NCBI RefSeq assembly: GCF_010731695.1
Contig: NZ_AP022586.1
Span: 3,782,001 to 3,846,000, forward strand
Reading direction: 5' to 3'
DNA from: Mycolicibacterium litorale
GTDB taxonomy: Bacteria; Actinomycetota; Actinomycetes; Mycobacteriales; Mycobacteriaceae
Length of the DNA: 64,000 bases
In this document: piece after piece, positions 17,189-27,848 of the stretch
Numbering within the stretch: the first letter of the stretch is position 1
Layout of the letters: each line of letters begins with the position of its first letter
Made by a program: the position numbers and the translations under genes
Notes under the pieces: model-generated
Told to the model about the DNA's origin: nothing
Seen by the model: only the letters and a program-made list of their open reading frames with translations
Databases searched by the model: none

Positions 17189-18409
17189 ATGACCGGGACG
17201 ACTGGCACATCGGCGGCTCCTGCACTCCCGCCGCTGCACATGCGGCGCAACGGCTTCGACCCGACCGCCGAACTGCGCGACATCCGCGAATCCACCGGCG
17301 TGCGCGTCACCAAGAACGCGTTCGGGATGGACATCTACCTGGTGACCCGCCATGAGGACGTCAAATCGGTGCTCGCCGATCACGAGCGGTTCTCCAACAC
17401 CCGCCCACCCGGCTTCGTCGGCGCGGGCGCACCGATCTCCGACGCCGAGCAGGCCAGGGCGCAGGCGGGCAACCTGCTCGCCAACGATCCTCCCGAACAC
17501 CAGCGGCTGCGCCGGATGCTCACCCCGGAGTTCACGCTGCGCCGCATCAACCGGCTGCAGCCGCGCATCGTCGCGATCGTCGACGAACACCTCGACGCGA
17601 TGGAGAAGGCCGGTCCGCCAACCGATCTCGTGGCCGGCTTCGCGCTACCCATTCCGTCGCTGGTGATCTGCGAACTCCTCGGCGTGCCCTACGCCGATCG
17701 GGAGGACTTCCAGCGCCGCAGCGCCCGTCAGCTCGACCTGTCCCTACCCATTCCGGAACGGCTCGAGCTGGCCCGCGAGGCCCGCGACTACATGCACGCA
17801 CTGGTGACCCGGGCCCGGCACACACCGGGCGACGACATCCTCGGAATGCTGGTGCGCGAACACGGCGACGAGTTGACCGACGACGAACTGGTCGGCATCG
17901 CGGGGCTGCTGCTGCTCGCCGGGCACGAGACCACCTCCAACATGCTCGGGCTCGGCGTGCTCGCGCTGCTGCGCCACCCCGAGCAGCTGGCCGCGGTGCG
18001 CGACGATCCGGCGGCGGTGGGTCCCGCGGTCGAGGAGCTGCTGCGGTGGCTGTCGATCGTGCACAGCGGGATCCCGCGCATCACCACCACCGACGTCGAG
18101 GTCGCCGGTGTGCCGATCGCCAAGGGGCAGCTGGTGTTCGTCTCGCTCCCGTCGGCCAACCGCGATCCCGGCTTCGTCGGCGCCCCGGACACCCTCGACA
18201 TCCACCGCGGCGCACCAGGACACCTGGCGTTCGGCCACGGTGTGCACCACTGCCTCGGTGCGCCGCTCGCCCGGATGGAGATCCGGATCGCGCTCCCGGC
18301 GCTGCTGCGCCGGTTCCCGACGCTGGCGCTGGCCGAACCGTTCGAGGATGTCGAGTTCCGGTCGTTCCACTTCATTTACGGGCTACGGTCGTTGCTGGTG
18401 GGATGGTGA
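17189..18409 (+). CDS. Cytochrome P450
   Basis: This is a 406-residue soluble P450 monooxygenase. The haem-thiolate cysteine is C355 in FGHGVHHCLGAPLAR, the oxygen-activating I-helix motif is AGHETTS (244-250) and the ExxR pair is E283/R286. The [3Fe-4S] ferredoxin gene starts 7 bases downstream and is the obvious electron donor; no reductase is adjacent. The general pattern resembles CYP105/CYP107-like bacterial enzymes, but I cannot assign a family or substrate. Its place behind an MmpL exporter suggests a lipid or drug-like substrate that is modified and exported. Confidence 0.93.
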   Translation: MTGTTGTSAAPALPPLHMRRNGFDPTAELRDIRESTGVRVTKNAFGMDIYLVTRHEDVKSVLADHERFSNTRPPGFVGAGAPISDAEQARAQAGNLLANDPPEHQRLRRMLTPEFTLRRINRLQPRIVAIVDEHLDAMEKAGPPTDLVAGFALPIPSLVICELLGVPYADREDFQRRSARQLDLSLPIPERLELAREARDYMHALVTRARHTPGDDILGMLVREHGDELTDDELVGIAGLLLLAGHETTSNMLGLGVLALLRHPEQLAAVRDDPAAVGPAVEELLRWLSIVHSGIPRITTTDVEVAGVPIAKGQLVFVSLPSANRDPGFVGAPDTLDIHRGAPGHLAFGHGVHHCLGAPLARMEIRIALPALLRRFPTLALAEPFEDVEFRSFHFIYGLRSLLVGW

Positions 18410-18416
18410 GGACGCG

Positions 18417-18611
18417 ATGAAGATCGAAGCGGACCGCGACGCCTGCATCAGTGCGGGCAACTGCGTGATGAGCGCGCCGGAGGTGTTCGACCAGGACGAC
18501 GACGGCATCGTGGTCCTGCTTGCCGATCCGGTGCCCGACGGCGAGCTGGAGAACGCCCGCGCCGCGGTCAGGCTGTGTCCGGCGTCGGCCCTGCGGGTCG
18601 CGTCGGAGTGA
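18417..18611 (+). CDS. [3Fe-4S] ferredoxin partner of the P450
   Basis: This 64-residue ferredoxin has three cluster cysteines: C10 and C16 (DACISAGNC) and C54 (RLCPASAL). The usual second-cysteine position of a [4Fe-4S] cluster is A13, which gives the [3Fe-4S] type typical of P450-linked ferredoxins. It starts 7 bases after the P450 stop with the ribosome site GGTGAGGACG. It should carry single electrons to that P450 in the cytoplasm. Its last 44 bases overlap the convergent membrane-protein gene. Confidence 0.92.
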   Translation: MKIEADRDACISAGNCVMSAPEVFDQDDDGIVVLLADPVPDGELENARAAVRLCPASALRVASE

Positions 18612-19226
18612 GCCGGCCGCCGAACAGCAGCACGCTGATCACCAGCACCCACGCCGGAAACGCCAGCGTCAGCCACATGCTCACCTCCGCGGCCGCCATG
18701 AGCGCCAGCGCCACCACGTAGGTCCCCCACGCGAGCGGCCGCGGCATCAGCCCCGTCCGCAGCCAGATCGTGGCCACCGAGATCATGAACACCGCCGCCA
18801 TCCGCAGCGCGTAGGTCTTCGAAACCACAAGGGCCAGCGACTGTCCGAAGGCCATCGCGGCCGCACGGGTCGACGCGTCGAGGTGCGGTCCGATGCCCTC
18901 GAGCGCCGCGCCGATGCCGGCGGCGACGAACATCATCGCCAGGAACAGCAGCCCGCTGCCGAGGAACACGGTGGCGAAGAACTTGTCCTCGTAACGGCCG
19001 AAGCCGTCGCGGATCACCCCGATGAACCACAGGAAAGCGATGCCCGCGAACGGCATCAGCAGCGCAGCCACCCGCAACCGGTGCTCGCCGCCGTCGACCC
19101 ACTGTGAACCGGGTTCGGCGCCCTCGGGCAGGGCGGTGCGGATGAGAATCAGTGCCGCACCGAACAACACCGCGAACACCACACCGGCCAGCGCCGCCGC
19201 GCGGGGAGTCGACAGCGCGCGGGGCG

Positions 19227-19230
<4 letters not shown>
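18568..19230 (-). CDS. Six-span membrane protein
   Basis: This 220-residue protein has about six hydrophobic helices (starting at residues 11, 54, 86, 131, 164 and 187) and a Thr/Pro-rich tail. I do not recognise a functional family. Its GTG overlaps the stop of the upstream thioesterase-like gene by 4 bases (GTGA), so it is the third cistron of the purA operon. The 3' end overlaps the P450 ferredoxin gene by 44 bases on the other strand. Confidence 0.75.
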
Positions 19231-21157
<1,927 letters not shown>

Positions 21158-21224
21158 TTAATCTCCCGCTTGATGTGGTGCAGCCGGTGACACACCCTAT
21201 CCCAGCAGGTCGGGAGGAGCTGTT

Positions 21225-21833
21225 TTGAGTGCCAGTGAGGGTGCCGCGGAGGTCGTCGTCCTCCGGTTCGGCGAGCGCCGCGTACCGCGCGGTCTCCGCG
21301 GGCTGGACGTTGTCGACGTGGCGGGATCCGCGGATGTGGACGCCGCCTCGGCCGGTGCGCGGCGGCTCGTCGTGGTGGGCGGCGGCGCCGATGTCGCCAC
21401 GGTCCTGACCAGGCTGATGCGCACCGAACGCCTCGGCGTCGAGCTGGCCGCCGCGACGGGGTTCCTGTCGGCCCGCACGGCGCTGAGCGGCGTGGCGCGG
21501 CGGGTGCCGCTCATCCGCGACGACGCAGGCATGGCGATCGTCGGGTCCGCCGAGTGGCGGGGGTCGCCGCTGGTCGGAGAGGGCGTCGTCGACGACACGA
21601 CGCTGTTCACCGGGGAGGTCGCCGGCGTGCGGATCGAACCGACGTCGGAGATGCCGGGCCTGCGGGCGGCGGTGCTCTCCCGCCGGGGCCGCCCGGGCCG
21701 CTGGGTGGCGGGGCGGGCCGCACAGCTGGGGACGACAGGCGCGCGCGTGGTCCGCGACGGGGTCGACGGCGCCCGCGAGGTCAAGCGGTCGACGTTCTAC
21801 CGGCACATCGAAGGCTGGCTGCGGGTGGGCTGA
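21225..21833 (+). CDS. Conserved protein (Rv0358-like)
   Basis: This 202-residue protein matches, by position next to purA and before the rip2-type protease, the M. tuberculosis protein Rv0358. A stretch [21 protein letters not shown] resembles the nucleotide-binding start of the diacylglycerol-kinase/NAD-kinase fold, but the downstream motifs are too weak to call a kinase. The C-terminus (STFYRHIEGWLRVG) is polar. The TTG start at 21225 is supported by GGGAGGAG five bases upstream. The next gene follows after 19 bases. Confidence 0.75.
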   Translation: MSASEGAAEVVVLRFGERRVPRGLRGLDVVDVAGSADVDAASAGARRLVVVGGGADVATVLTRLMRTERLGVELAAATGFLSARTALSGVARRVPLIRDDAGMAIVGSAEWRGSPLVGEGVVDDTTLFTGEVAGVRIEPTSEMPGLRAAVLSRRGRPGRWVAGRAAQLGTTGARVVRDGVDGAREVKRSTFYRHIEGWLRVG

Positions 21834-21852
21834 GGGCCGGTAACGTCGAATC

Positions 21853-22632
21853 GTGAGCATCCGCCCGCTGCGCCAGTCGGTGCGGCCGAGCCCTGTCTTC
21901 CTCGCGGTCCTGGCGATCACCGCCGCCGGCGGCGCCCTGGCGTGGATCGCCGCGGACACGGTCCGGCCGCTGGCCTACGCCGGCGTGTTCGTCTTCGTCA
22001 TCGCGGGCTGGCTGGTGTCGCTGTCGCTGCACGAGTTCGGGCACGCGTTCACCGCGTGGCGGTTCGGCGACCGCGACGTCGAGATGCGCGGCTACCTGAC
22101 GCTCAACCCGCTGAAGTACTCCCACCCGATGTTGTCGCTCGGGCTGCCGGTGCTGTTCATCGCGCTCGGCGGTATCGGACTGCCCGGCGGGGCCGTCTAT
22201 CTGCGGACCTCGTGGATGACGGCGCGGCAGAAGACGCTGATCAGCCTGGCCGGACCGACGGCGAACCTGGTGCTGGCGGTGCTGCTGCTGGGCTTGACGC
22301 GGCTGCTCTACGACCCGGCCCGCGGCGTGTTCTGGGCGGCGGTGGCGTTCCTCGGGTTCCTACAGGTGACCGCGTTCGTGCTGAACATGCTGCCGATCCC
22401 CGGACTGGACGGGTACAACGCGCTCGAGCCGCATCTGAGCCCCGATACGCAGCGGGCGCTGCAGCCCGTCAAACAGTGGGGCTTCTTCATCCTGCTGATC
22501 CTGCTGCTGGCACCGGCGCTCAACCAGTGGTTCTTCGGCGCCGTGTACTGGCTGACCGAGCTGTCGGGGGTGCCGAGCGCGCTGGTGTCGATCGGCGGTC
22601 AGCTGACCCGCTTCTGGTCGGCCTGGCTGTAG
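21853..22632 (+). CDS. rip2: Site-2 protease family membrane metalloprotease
   Basis: This 259-residue membrane protein is an M50-family intramembrane protease. The zinc motif HEFGH (residues 59-63, LSLHEFGHAF) sits in an early membrane helix, and the third zinc ligand is in NMLPIPGLDGYNALEPHL. About six helices are visible and no PDZ domain is present, unlike Rip1. Position after Rv0358 identifies it with Rv0359, called Rip2 in the literature as I recall. Such proteases release membrane-bound anti-sigma factors or other regulators; no substrate is evident here. The GTG at 21853 starts the protein. Confidence 0.85.
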   Translation: MSIRPLRQSVRPSPVFLAVLAITAAGGALAWIAADTVRPLAYAGVFVFVIAGWLVSLSLHEFGHAFTAWRFGDRDVEMRGYLTLNPLKYSHPMLSLGLPVLFIALGGIGLPGGAVYLRTSWMTARQKTLISLAGPTANLVLAVLLLGLTRLLYDPARGVFWAAVAFLGFLQVTAFVLNMLPIPGLDGYNALEPHLSPDTQRALQPVKQWGFFILLILLLAPALNQWFFGAVYWLTELSGVPSALVSIGGQLTRFWSAWL

Positions 22633-22649
22633 CTGTCCCGGCGGGACTC

Positions 22650-22679
22650 TTGCGATATATGCGACTTTACGCATAGATT
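22650..22679 (+). promoter_or_regulatory. Promoter with internal palindrome for the CDF exporter; predicted leaderless
   Basis: A -35 box TTGCGA (22650-22655) and -10 box TAGATT (22674-22679) are 18 bases apart. The -10 ends 6 bases before the ATG at 22686, so transcription should begin at the start codon and give a leaderless mRNA. Between and overlapping the boxes lies the palindrome TATGCG-N6-CGCATA (22658-22675), the placement and type of an ArsR/SmtB or MerR metal-regulator site. Confidence 0.55.
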
Positions 22680-22685
22680 GCTGGC

Positions 22686-23588
22686 ATGGGCGCGGGACAC
22701 GATCACCACCACGGGGCCGACACCCGCGTCAGCCGGATGCTGATCGCCGCGGCGATACTCACCGCGTTCTTCGCCCTCGAACTCGCGACGGCGCTGTGGA
22801 TCAACTCGATCGCCCTACTCGCCGACGCCGGACACATGCTGACCGACCTCGTGGCGATGTTCATGGGGCTGACGGCGGTGCTGCTCGCCCGGCGCGGCAG
22901 CGCCTCGGCGGCCAGGACGTACGGCTGGCACCGCGCGGAGGTGTTCACCGCGGTGGCGAACGCGGCGCTGCTGCTCGCGATGGCGGCGTTCATCCTCTAC
23001 GAGGCGATCGAGCGGCTCGGTGACGCACCGGAGATCCCCGGCGTCCCGATGATCGTGGTGGCGCTGGCCGGGTTGGCCGCCAACGCCGTCGTCGTCCTGC
23101 TGCTGCGCTCACATTCGAAGGACAGCCTCGCGGTCAAGGGCGCCTACATGGAGGTCGTCGCCGATACGGTCGGCAGCGTCGGTGTGCTGATCGCGGGCAT
23201 CGTGACGGTCACGACGCGATGGCCGTACGCCGACGTGGTGGTGGCGGTGTTCGTCGCGCTGTGGGTGCTACCGCGGGCGATCTCGCTGGCGCGGGCGGCG
23301 CTGCGGATTCTGTCGGAGTCGTCGCCGACGCACATCGACGTCGACGAGCTGCGGACAGCGCTGTGCGCGGTCGACGGCGTGACCGAGGTGCACGATCTGC
23401 ACGTGTGGACACTGGTCCCGGGCAAGGACGTCGTCACCGCGCATCTGACGTCGGAGCGGGATTCGGCTCGGGTGCTCGACGACGCCCGCGCGGTGCTGGC
23501 CGCCCGCGGGTTGGACCACGCGACGGTGCAGGTGGAGCCACCGTCGGGCGCGTCGGACTGCAGCAGCTGTGAGAAGAACGACTGGTAG
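22686..23588 (+). CDS. CzcD-type cation diffusion facilitator (zinc exporter)
   Basis: This is a 300-residue CDF exporter of Zn2+ (or Co2+/Cd2+) in exchange for protons. Six helices are present; the intramembrane metal site is H50 and D54 in LADAGHMLTDL together with E and D in KGAYMEVVADTVGSVG, the CzcD-type pattern. The N-terminus is His-rich (GHDHHHG), the cytoplasmic C-terminal domain ends in CSSCEKNDW, and TEVHDLHVW is the usual CDF signature. The predicted leaderless promoter carries a palindrome, so metal induction is likely, but no sensor gene is adjacent. Confidence 0.93.
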   Translation: MGAGHDHHHGADTRVSRMLIAAAILTAFFALELATALWINSIALLADAGHMLTDLVAMFMGLTAVLLARRGSASAARTYGWHRAEVFTAVANAALLLAMAAFILYEAIERLGDAPEIPGVPMIVVALAGLAANAVVVLLLRSHSKDSLAVKGAYMEVVADTVGSVGVLIAGIVTVTTRWPYADVVVAVFVALWVLPRAISLARAALRILSESSPTHIDVDELRTALCAVDGVTEVHDLHVWTLVPGKDVVTAHLTSERDSARVLDDARAVLAARGLDHATVQVEPPSGASDCSSCEKNDW

Positions 23589-23631
23589 GTCGAGCCGTCC
23601 CGCGCGAATACTCGATCTCGGCGAGCAGACT

Positions 23632-24048
23632 TCAGCTCAGACCGAGTTCCGCCCGCGCCGAGGGGTCGCAGTCGTCGAGCAGGTCGAGGCACCGCTGGTA
23701 TTCGTCGGTCTCACCGATCGTGTCCGCCGCGCGGGCCAGTGCGGCCACGCACCGCAGGAAACCGCGGTTGGGCTCATGCCGGTAGGGCACCGGCCCGAAG
23801 CCCTTCCACCCGTTGCGGCGCAACTGGTCGAGTCCGCGGTGGTAGCCGGTGCGGGCGTAGGCATACGCGGTGATGGCTTTGTCGTCGGCCAGCGCGTCCT
23901 CGGCAAGCGCCGCCCACGCCACCGACGCCGACGGATGAGCGGCCGCGACGATCGCCGGGTTCTCGTCGGCGTCCAGTTCCGCTTCCGCCTCGGGATCTCC
24001 CGGAAGCAGTACCGGGTCCGGTCCGAGAAGATCACCCATCCGCGTCAT
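23632..24048 (-). CDS. DUF3151 family protein (Rv0360c-like)
   Basis: This 138-residue helical protein matches the actinobacterial DUF3151 pattern: MGDLLGPDPVLLPGDPEA at the start, ALADDKAITAYAYARTGYHRGLDQLRRNGWKG in the middle, and a Cys/Asp-rich end (CLDLLDDCDPSARAELGLS). The helix pairs look like one tetratricopeptide-like unit. The position between rip2/CDF and the Rv0361-like gene matches Rv0360c. The function is unknown. I chose ATG at 24048; an ATG three codons further in is also possible. Longer upstream extensions run through the divergent gene. Confidence 0.85.
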   Translation of the reverse strand: MTRMGDLLGPDPVLLPGDPEAEAELDADENPAIVAAAHPSASVAWAALAEDALADDKAITAYAYARTGYHRGLDQLRRNGWKGFGPVPYRHEPNRGFLRCVAALARAADTIGETDEYQRCLDLLDDCDPSARAELGLS

Positions 24049-24147
24049 GGAACACATTGTGCCGTGCTCGTCGCGGCGTGCGCTCATCGGCTCGGTTCGC
24101 TCGATAAGCTCCATCGGTAGCGTCGTTGGAGGAGGAACGCAGCAGGG

Positions 24148-24987
24148 ATGTCGAACCCACGAGGGCCCCAACAGGGCGACGAGCCGGCCGTGCCGTCGGC
24201 AGCGGGTGGTCCCGGTGAGCAGACCGGTCCGGACGACGAGACCCGGCCGTCGCCGTCCGCCGACCACGAACCCGCCACCGAGATCATCGCGTCGCAGACA
24301 CCGGACCGGCAGCCGCCCGAACCGGCCGACGCCGAGCGTCGCTTCACCGCACCGTCGAGCTTCGACGCGGGATCCACCCAGAAGATCGACCCCCCGCCGG
24401 ACCCCGCCACCGAGGTGTTCCCGCGGTCGGAGGCCGGCCACGGCGGATCAGCCACCGACCCGTTCGCCGCGCAGAAGGCCGCAGGGCCCCAGGTCATCCC
24501 GCCGCGCGGAGACGCGCCGCGCCCGCCGCAGCAGCAGCAGGGCCGGCGCAGCTGGGGCTGGGTGGTGGCCGTCGTCCTGGTGATCGCGGCGCTGGTGGCC
24601 ATCGCGATCCTCGGCACCATCCTGCTGACCCGCGGATCCGGGTCGGCGTCCTCGCAGGAGGACCAGGTCCGGGCGACGATCGAGCAGTTCGACGTCGCCA
24701 TCCAGAACGGCGACCTGGCCACCCTGCGGGGCATCACCTGCGGCGCCAAACGCGACAGCTACGTCAACTACGACGACAAGGCGTGGGAGGAGACCCACAA
24801 GCGGGTTGCGGCGGCCAAGCAGTACCCGGTGGTCGCCAGCATCGACCAGATCGTCGTGAACGGCGACCACGCCGAGGCCAACGTCACCGCGTTCATGGCC
24901 TACGCCCCGCAGACCCGCTCGACCCGCAGCTTCGACCTCGAGTTCCGCGACGACCAGTGGAAGATCTGCCAGGCCCCGTCGCCCTAA
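24148..24987 (+). CDS. Membrane-anchored NTF2-like protein (Rv0361-like)
   Basis: This 279-residue protein has an N-terminal low-complexity cytoplasmic region of about 130 residues rich in Pro, Asp and Gln, one membrane span (about 134-157) and an outer NTF2-like domain of about 120 residues. Two cysteines, in GITCGAK and WKICQ, probably pair outside the cell. Both the fold and the cysteines recur in the 152-residue protein at 10833-11291. The ribosome site GGAGGAGGAAC is about 10 bases before the ATG. Gene order matches Rv0361 beside fba. The function is unknown. Confidence 0.82.
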   Translation: MSNPRGPQQGDEPAVPSAAGGPGEQTGPDDETRPSPSADHEPATEIIASQTPDRQPPEPADAERRFTAPSSFDAGSTQKIDPPPDPATEVFPRSEAGHGGSATDPFAAQKAAGPQVIPPRGDAPRPPQQQQGRRSWGWVVAVVLVIAALVAIAILGTILLTRGSGSASSQEDQVRATIEQFDVAIQNGDLATLRGITCGAKRDSYVNYDDKAWEETHKRVAAAKQYPVVASIDQIVVNGDHAEANVTAFMAYAPQTRSTRSFDLEFRDDQWKICQAPSP

Positions 24988-26021
24988 CCCGCGGTGACCG
25001 AGCGGCCCTCGCTGTGGAGGTCCCGGCAGGCCTCGATGACGCGTTCGCTCATCCCCGCCTCGGCTTTCTTCAGATAGCTGCGCGGGTCGTAGACCTTCTT
25101 GTTGCCCACCTCGCCGTCGATCTTGAGCACACCGTCGTAGTTGGTGAACATGTGCGCGGCGATCGGGCGGGTGAACGCGTACTGGGTGTCGGTGTCGACG
25201 TTCATCTTGACCACGCCGTAGCGGAGCGAATCCTCGATCTCCGACTTCAACGAGCCGGAACCGCCGTGGAACACGAAGTCGAAAGGTTGTGCGTCCGACG
25301 CCAATCCGAGCTTCGCGGCGGCCACCTTCTGCCCCTCGGCCAGCACCTCCGGCTTGAGTTTGACGTTGCCCGGCTTGTACACCCCGTGCACGTTGCCGAA
25401 CGTCGCGGCCAGCAGGTACCGCCCGTGTTCGCCGGTACCGAGCGCGTCGACGGTCTTCTCGAAGTCATCGGCGGTGGTGTACAGCTTGTCGTTGATCTCC
25501 GACTCGACGCCGTCCTCCTCGCCGCCGACGACGCCGATCTCGACCTCCAGCACGATCTTGGCTGCCGCGGCCTGCTTGAGCAGTTCCTGTGCGATCGTGA
25601 GGTTTTCGTCGATCGGGACGGCCGATCCGTCCCACATGTGCGACTGGAACAGCGGATTGCCCCCGGCGGCCACCCGCTCGGCGGAGATCGCCAGCAGCGG
25701 GCGCACGTAGGTGTCGAGTTTGCCCTTCGGACAGTGGTCGGTGTGCAGGGCGACGGTGATCGGGTACTTCGCGGCGATCACATGGGCGAACTCGGCCAGC
25801 GCGACGGCACCGGTCACCATGTCCTTGACCCCGAGGCCGGACGCGAATTCCGCTCCGCCGGTGGAGAACTGGATGATGCCGTCGCTGCCGGCGTCGGCGA
25901 ACCCCTTGATCGCGGCGTTGACGCTCTCCGACGACGTGCAGTTGATGGCGGGGAAGGCGAACGAGTGCTGCTTGGCGCGGTCCAGCATCTCGGCGTAGAC
26001 CTCGGGCGTGGCGATCGGCAT
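24984..26021 (-). CDS. fba: Class II fructose-1,6-bisphosphate aldolase
   Basis: Fba cleaves fructose-1,6-bisphosphate into dihydroxyacetone phosphate and glyceraldehyde-3-phosphate with a catalytic zinc ion. The 345-residue protein has D95 and H96 in ALHTDHCPK, H212 in FGNVHG and H252 in FHGGSGS, the known catalytic acid and zinc ligands, and DTDTQYAFTRP near the C-terminus. M. tuberculosis Rv0363c has nearly the same length. No Shine-Dalgarno sequence is well placed before the ATG at 26021; AGGGGG is about 16 bases away, and GATACT lies close enough to act as the -10 box of a leaderless transcript. The stop overlaps the convergent Rv0361-like gene by 4 bases (CTAA). Confidence 0.97.
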   Translation of the reverse strand: MPIATPEVYAEMLDRAKQHSFAFPAINCTSSESVNAAIKGFADAGSDGIIQFSTGGAEFASGLGVKDMVTGAVALAEFAHVIAAKYPITVALHTDHCPKGKLDTYVRPLLAISAERVAAGGNPLFQSHMWDGSAVPIDENLTIAQELLKQAAAAKIVLEVEIGVVGGEEDGVESEINDKLYTTADDFEKTVDALGTGEHGRYLLAATFGNVHGVYKPGNVKLKPEVLAEGQKVAAAKLGLASDAQPFDFVFHGGSGSLKSEIEDSLRYGVVKMNVDTDTQYAFTRPIAAHMFTNYDGVLKIDGEVGNKKVYDPRSYLKKAEAGMSERVIEACRDLHSEGRSVTAG

Positions 26022-26051
26022 ACCAGGAAGTATCCCCCTATCGCCGCATGA

Positions 26052-27065
26052 TCACATCGTGAGGACCATGCGGTACCGCGCGCGGCCCTCGTCCATCGCG
26101 GCGTAGGCCTCGGCGGCCTCGGCCAGCGGCCGCTCCTCGATCTGCGCCCGCACCCCGGACAGCACGGCGAAGTGCATCGTCTCCTCGACGTCACGCGAAG
26201 TGCCCGAGGGGTGTCCGGTCACCGACAGGCCCGCGTTGATCAGGTCCAGCGGGCTGATCGGCAGCTGCTCGGGGGTGACGCCGACGGTGATCAGCTCGCC
26301 CTGCGGGCCGAGGCCGCCGATGGTCTGACCCATCGCGGCCGAGCTGGCCGCCGTCGCCAGCACCACCGCGGCCCCGCCGAGCTTCTGCAGCTCCGAGGCG
26401 ACGTCCCCGGCGGTGGAGTCGATGTAGTGGTGGGCGCCCAGCGCTCGGGCGTCCTCCTCCTTGGCCGCGCCACGGGCGATCGCGACAGTCTCGAAGCCCA
26501 TCGCCCGCGCGAACTGCACGCCGAGGTGGCCCAGCCCGCCGATGCCGAGGACCGCCACCAGGTCACCGGCGCGCGCCCTGGTCTGCCGAAGGCCGTTGAA
26601 GGTGGTGACGCCGGCGCAGCCCATCGGTGCGGCCTCGACGAACGAAAGCTCCTCGGGGATCCGGGCGGGCGCCGTGGCGGGCACGGTGACCGTTTCGGCG
26701 TAGCCGCCGGGATAGTGCCAGCTGGGCACCTGCATGTTCACGCACTGCATGAAGAGCCCTCGGCGGCACGGGATGCACGTGTTGCAGTTCCCGCCGAACC
26801 AGCCGACGGCCACCCGGTCGCCGACCGAGAACTGGTCGACGCCGTCACCGACCTCGGCGACCGTGCCCGCGATCTCGTGCCCCAGCGTGATCGGCCAGTT
26901 CAGGCCGGGGAAACCGCCGTTGACGAAGCCGTGGTCGGTTCCGCACACGCCGCACGCGGCGACGTCGATGCGCAGGTGGCCGGGCGGCGGCGCGGGTGTC
27001 TCGACGTCCACGAGGGTCAACGGCTCTCCCGCGGCGGCGACATGGATGGCTCTGTGCGTGGACAT
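26052..27065 (-). CDS. Zinc-dependent alcohol dehydrogenase
   Basis: This is a 337-residue MDR-family alcohol dehydrogenase. CGVCGTD and GHEIAG supply catalytic-zinc ligands, CNTCIPCRRGLFMQC is the four-cysteine structural-zinc lobe, and GIGGLGHLGVQFA is the NAD(P) nucleotide motif. It should interconvert alcohols and aldehydes or ketones. The start is ATG at 27065 (MSTHRAIHVAA); an open frame upstream has no similarity. It is 30 bases upstream of fba on the same strand and divergent from a DedA-family gene. The substrate range is not readable from sequence. Confidence 0.92.
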   Translation of the reverse strand: MSTHRAIHVAAAGEPLTLVDVETPAPPPGHLRIDVAACGVCGTDHGFVNGGFPGLNWPITLGHEIAGTVAEVGDGVDQFSVGDRVAVGWFGGNCNTCIPCRRGLFMQCVNMQVPSWHYPGGYAETVTVPATAPARIPEELSFVEAAPMGCAGVTTFNGLRQTRARAGDLVAVLGIGGLGHLGVQFARAMGFETVAIARGAAKEEDARALGAHHYIDSTAGDVASELQKLGGAAVVLATAASSAAMGQTIGGLGPQGELITVGVTPEQLPISPLDLINAGLSVTGHPSGTSRDVEETMHFAVLSGVRAQIEERPLAEAAEAYAAMDEGRARYRMVLTM

Positions 27066-27152
27066 GATGTGGACACTAGTGAGGGCAGCCCGGCGCCGTT
27101 GGGTGAATGCGCACCGGCTAGCTGCCATTTTCGGCCGGTATCTTGGGTACCC

Positions 27153-27848
27153 ATGACGACCACCCATCTGGCCCTCATGCCCGACTTCCTGGATCCGATG
27201 ACTCTGCTCGGCTACTTCGGGACCTGGGCGCTGGTGGGCCTGCTGGTCGTGATCTTCGTCGAATCCGGGGTGCTGTTCCCGATCCTGCCCGGTGACTCGC
27301 TGCTGTTCGTGGCGGGCATGCTGGCCGCCGGGACGGCCGCGGTGGCCGACGAGGGCGGCGAGACGATCAACTTCCAGCTGTGGCAGCTGCTGGTGTTCAT
27401 CCCGATCGCAGCGATCCTGGGTGGGCAGGTCGGATACTGGATCGGGCGGAATCTGGGGACGGCGATGTTCAAGCCGGACGCCCGCTTCCTCAAGCAGAAG
27501 TACCTCGACGAGGCGCACCTGTTCTTCGAGACGCGCGGCCCGTTCGCGATCGTGATCGCCCGGTTCGTGCCGATCGTTCGTACGCTGGCACCGCTGACCG
27601 CCGGTGCCGCCCGGATGAGCTATCCGGTGTTCGCGCTGTACAACATCCTCGGCGCGGTCGTGTGGGGCATCGGGCTCACACTGCTGGGCTACACGCTCGG
27701 CCAGTTCGAGATCATCCAGAAGCTGCTGGAGCCGATCTTCATCGCCATCGTGCTGGCCTCGGTCGCGCCGATGTTCATCGAGTACTACAAGCGTCGCCGC
27801 GCCGCCAAGCGGGCGGGGATCGCCGCGCCGCCGATCGATCCGGCCTAA
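27153..27848 (+). CDS. DedA-family membrane protein (Rv0364-like)
   Basis: This 231-residue protein has the DedA/SNARE-associated pattern: VIFVESGVLFPILPGDSLLF, GGQVGYWIGRNLG, RFVPIVRTLAPLTAGAARMSYPVFALYNILGAVVWG. DedA proteins are thought to be phospholipid or undecaprenyl-phosphate flippases dependent on membrane potential. Five or six spans are visible with a basic C-terminus. Gene order matches Rv0363c-Rv0364. TATCTT at 27139-27144 ends 8 bases before the ATG and no Shine-Dalgarno sequence is obvious, so a leaderless mRNA is possible. The stop overlaps the convergent gene by 4 bases. Confidence 0.92.
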   Translation: MTTTHLALMPDFLDPMTLLGYFGTWALVGLLVVIFVESGVLFPILPGDSLLFVAGMLAAGTAAVADEGGETINFQLWQLLVFIPIAAILGGQVGYWIGRNLGTAMFKPDARFLKQKYLDEAHLFFETRGPFAIVIARFVPIVRTLAPLTAGAARMSYPVFALYNILGAVVWGIGLTLLGYTLGQFEIIQKLLEPIFIAIVLASVAPMFIEYYKRRRAAKRAGIAAPPIDPA

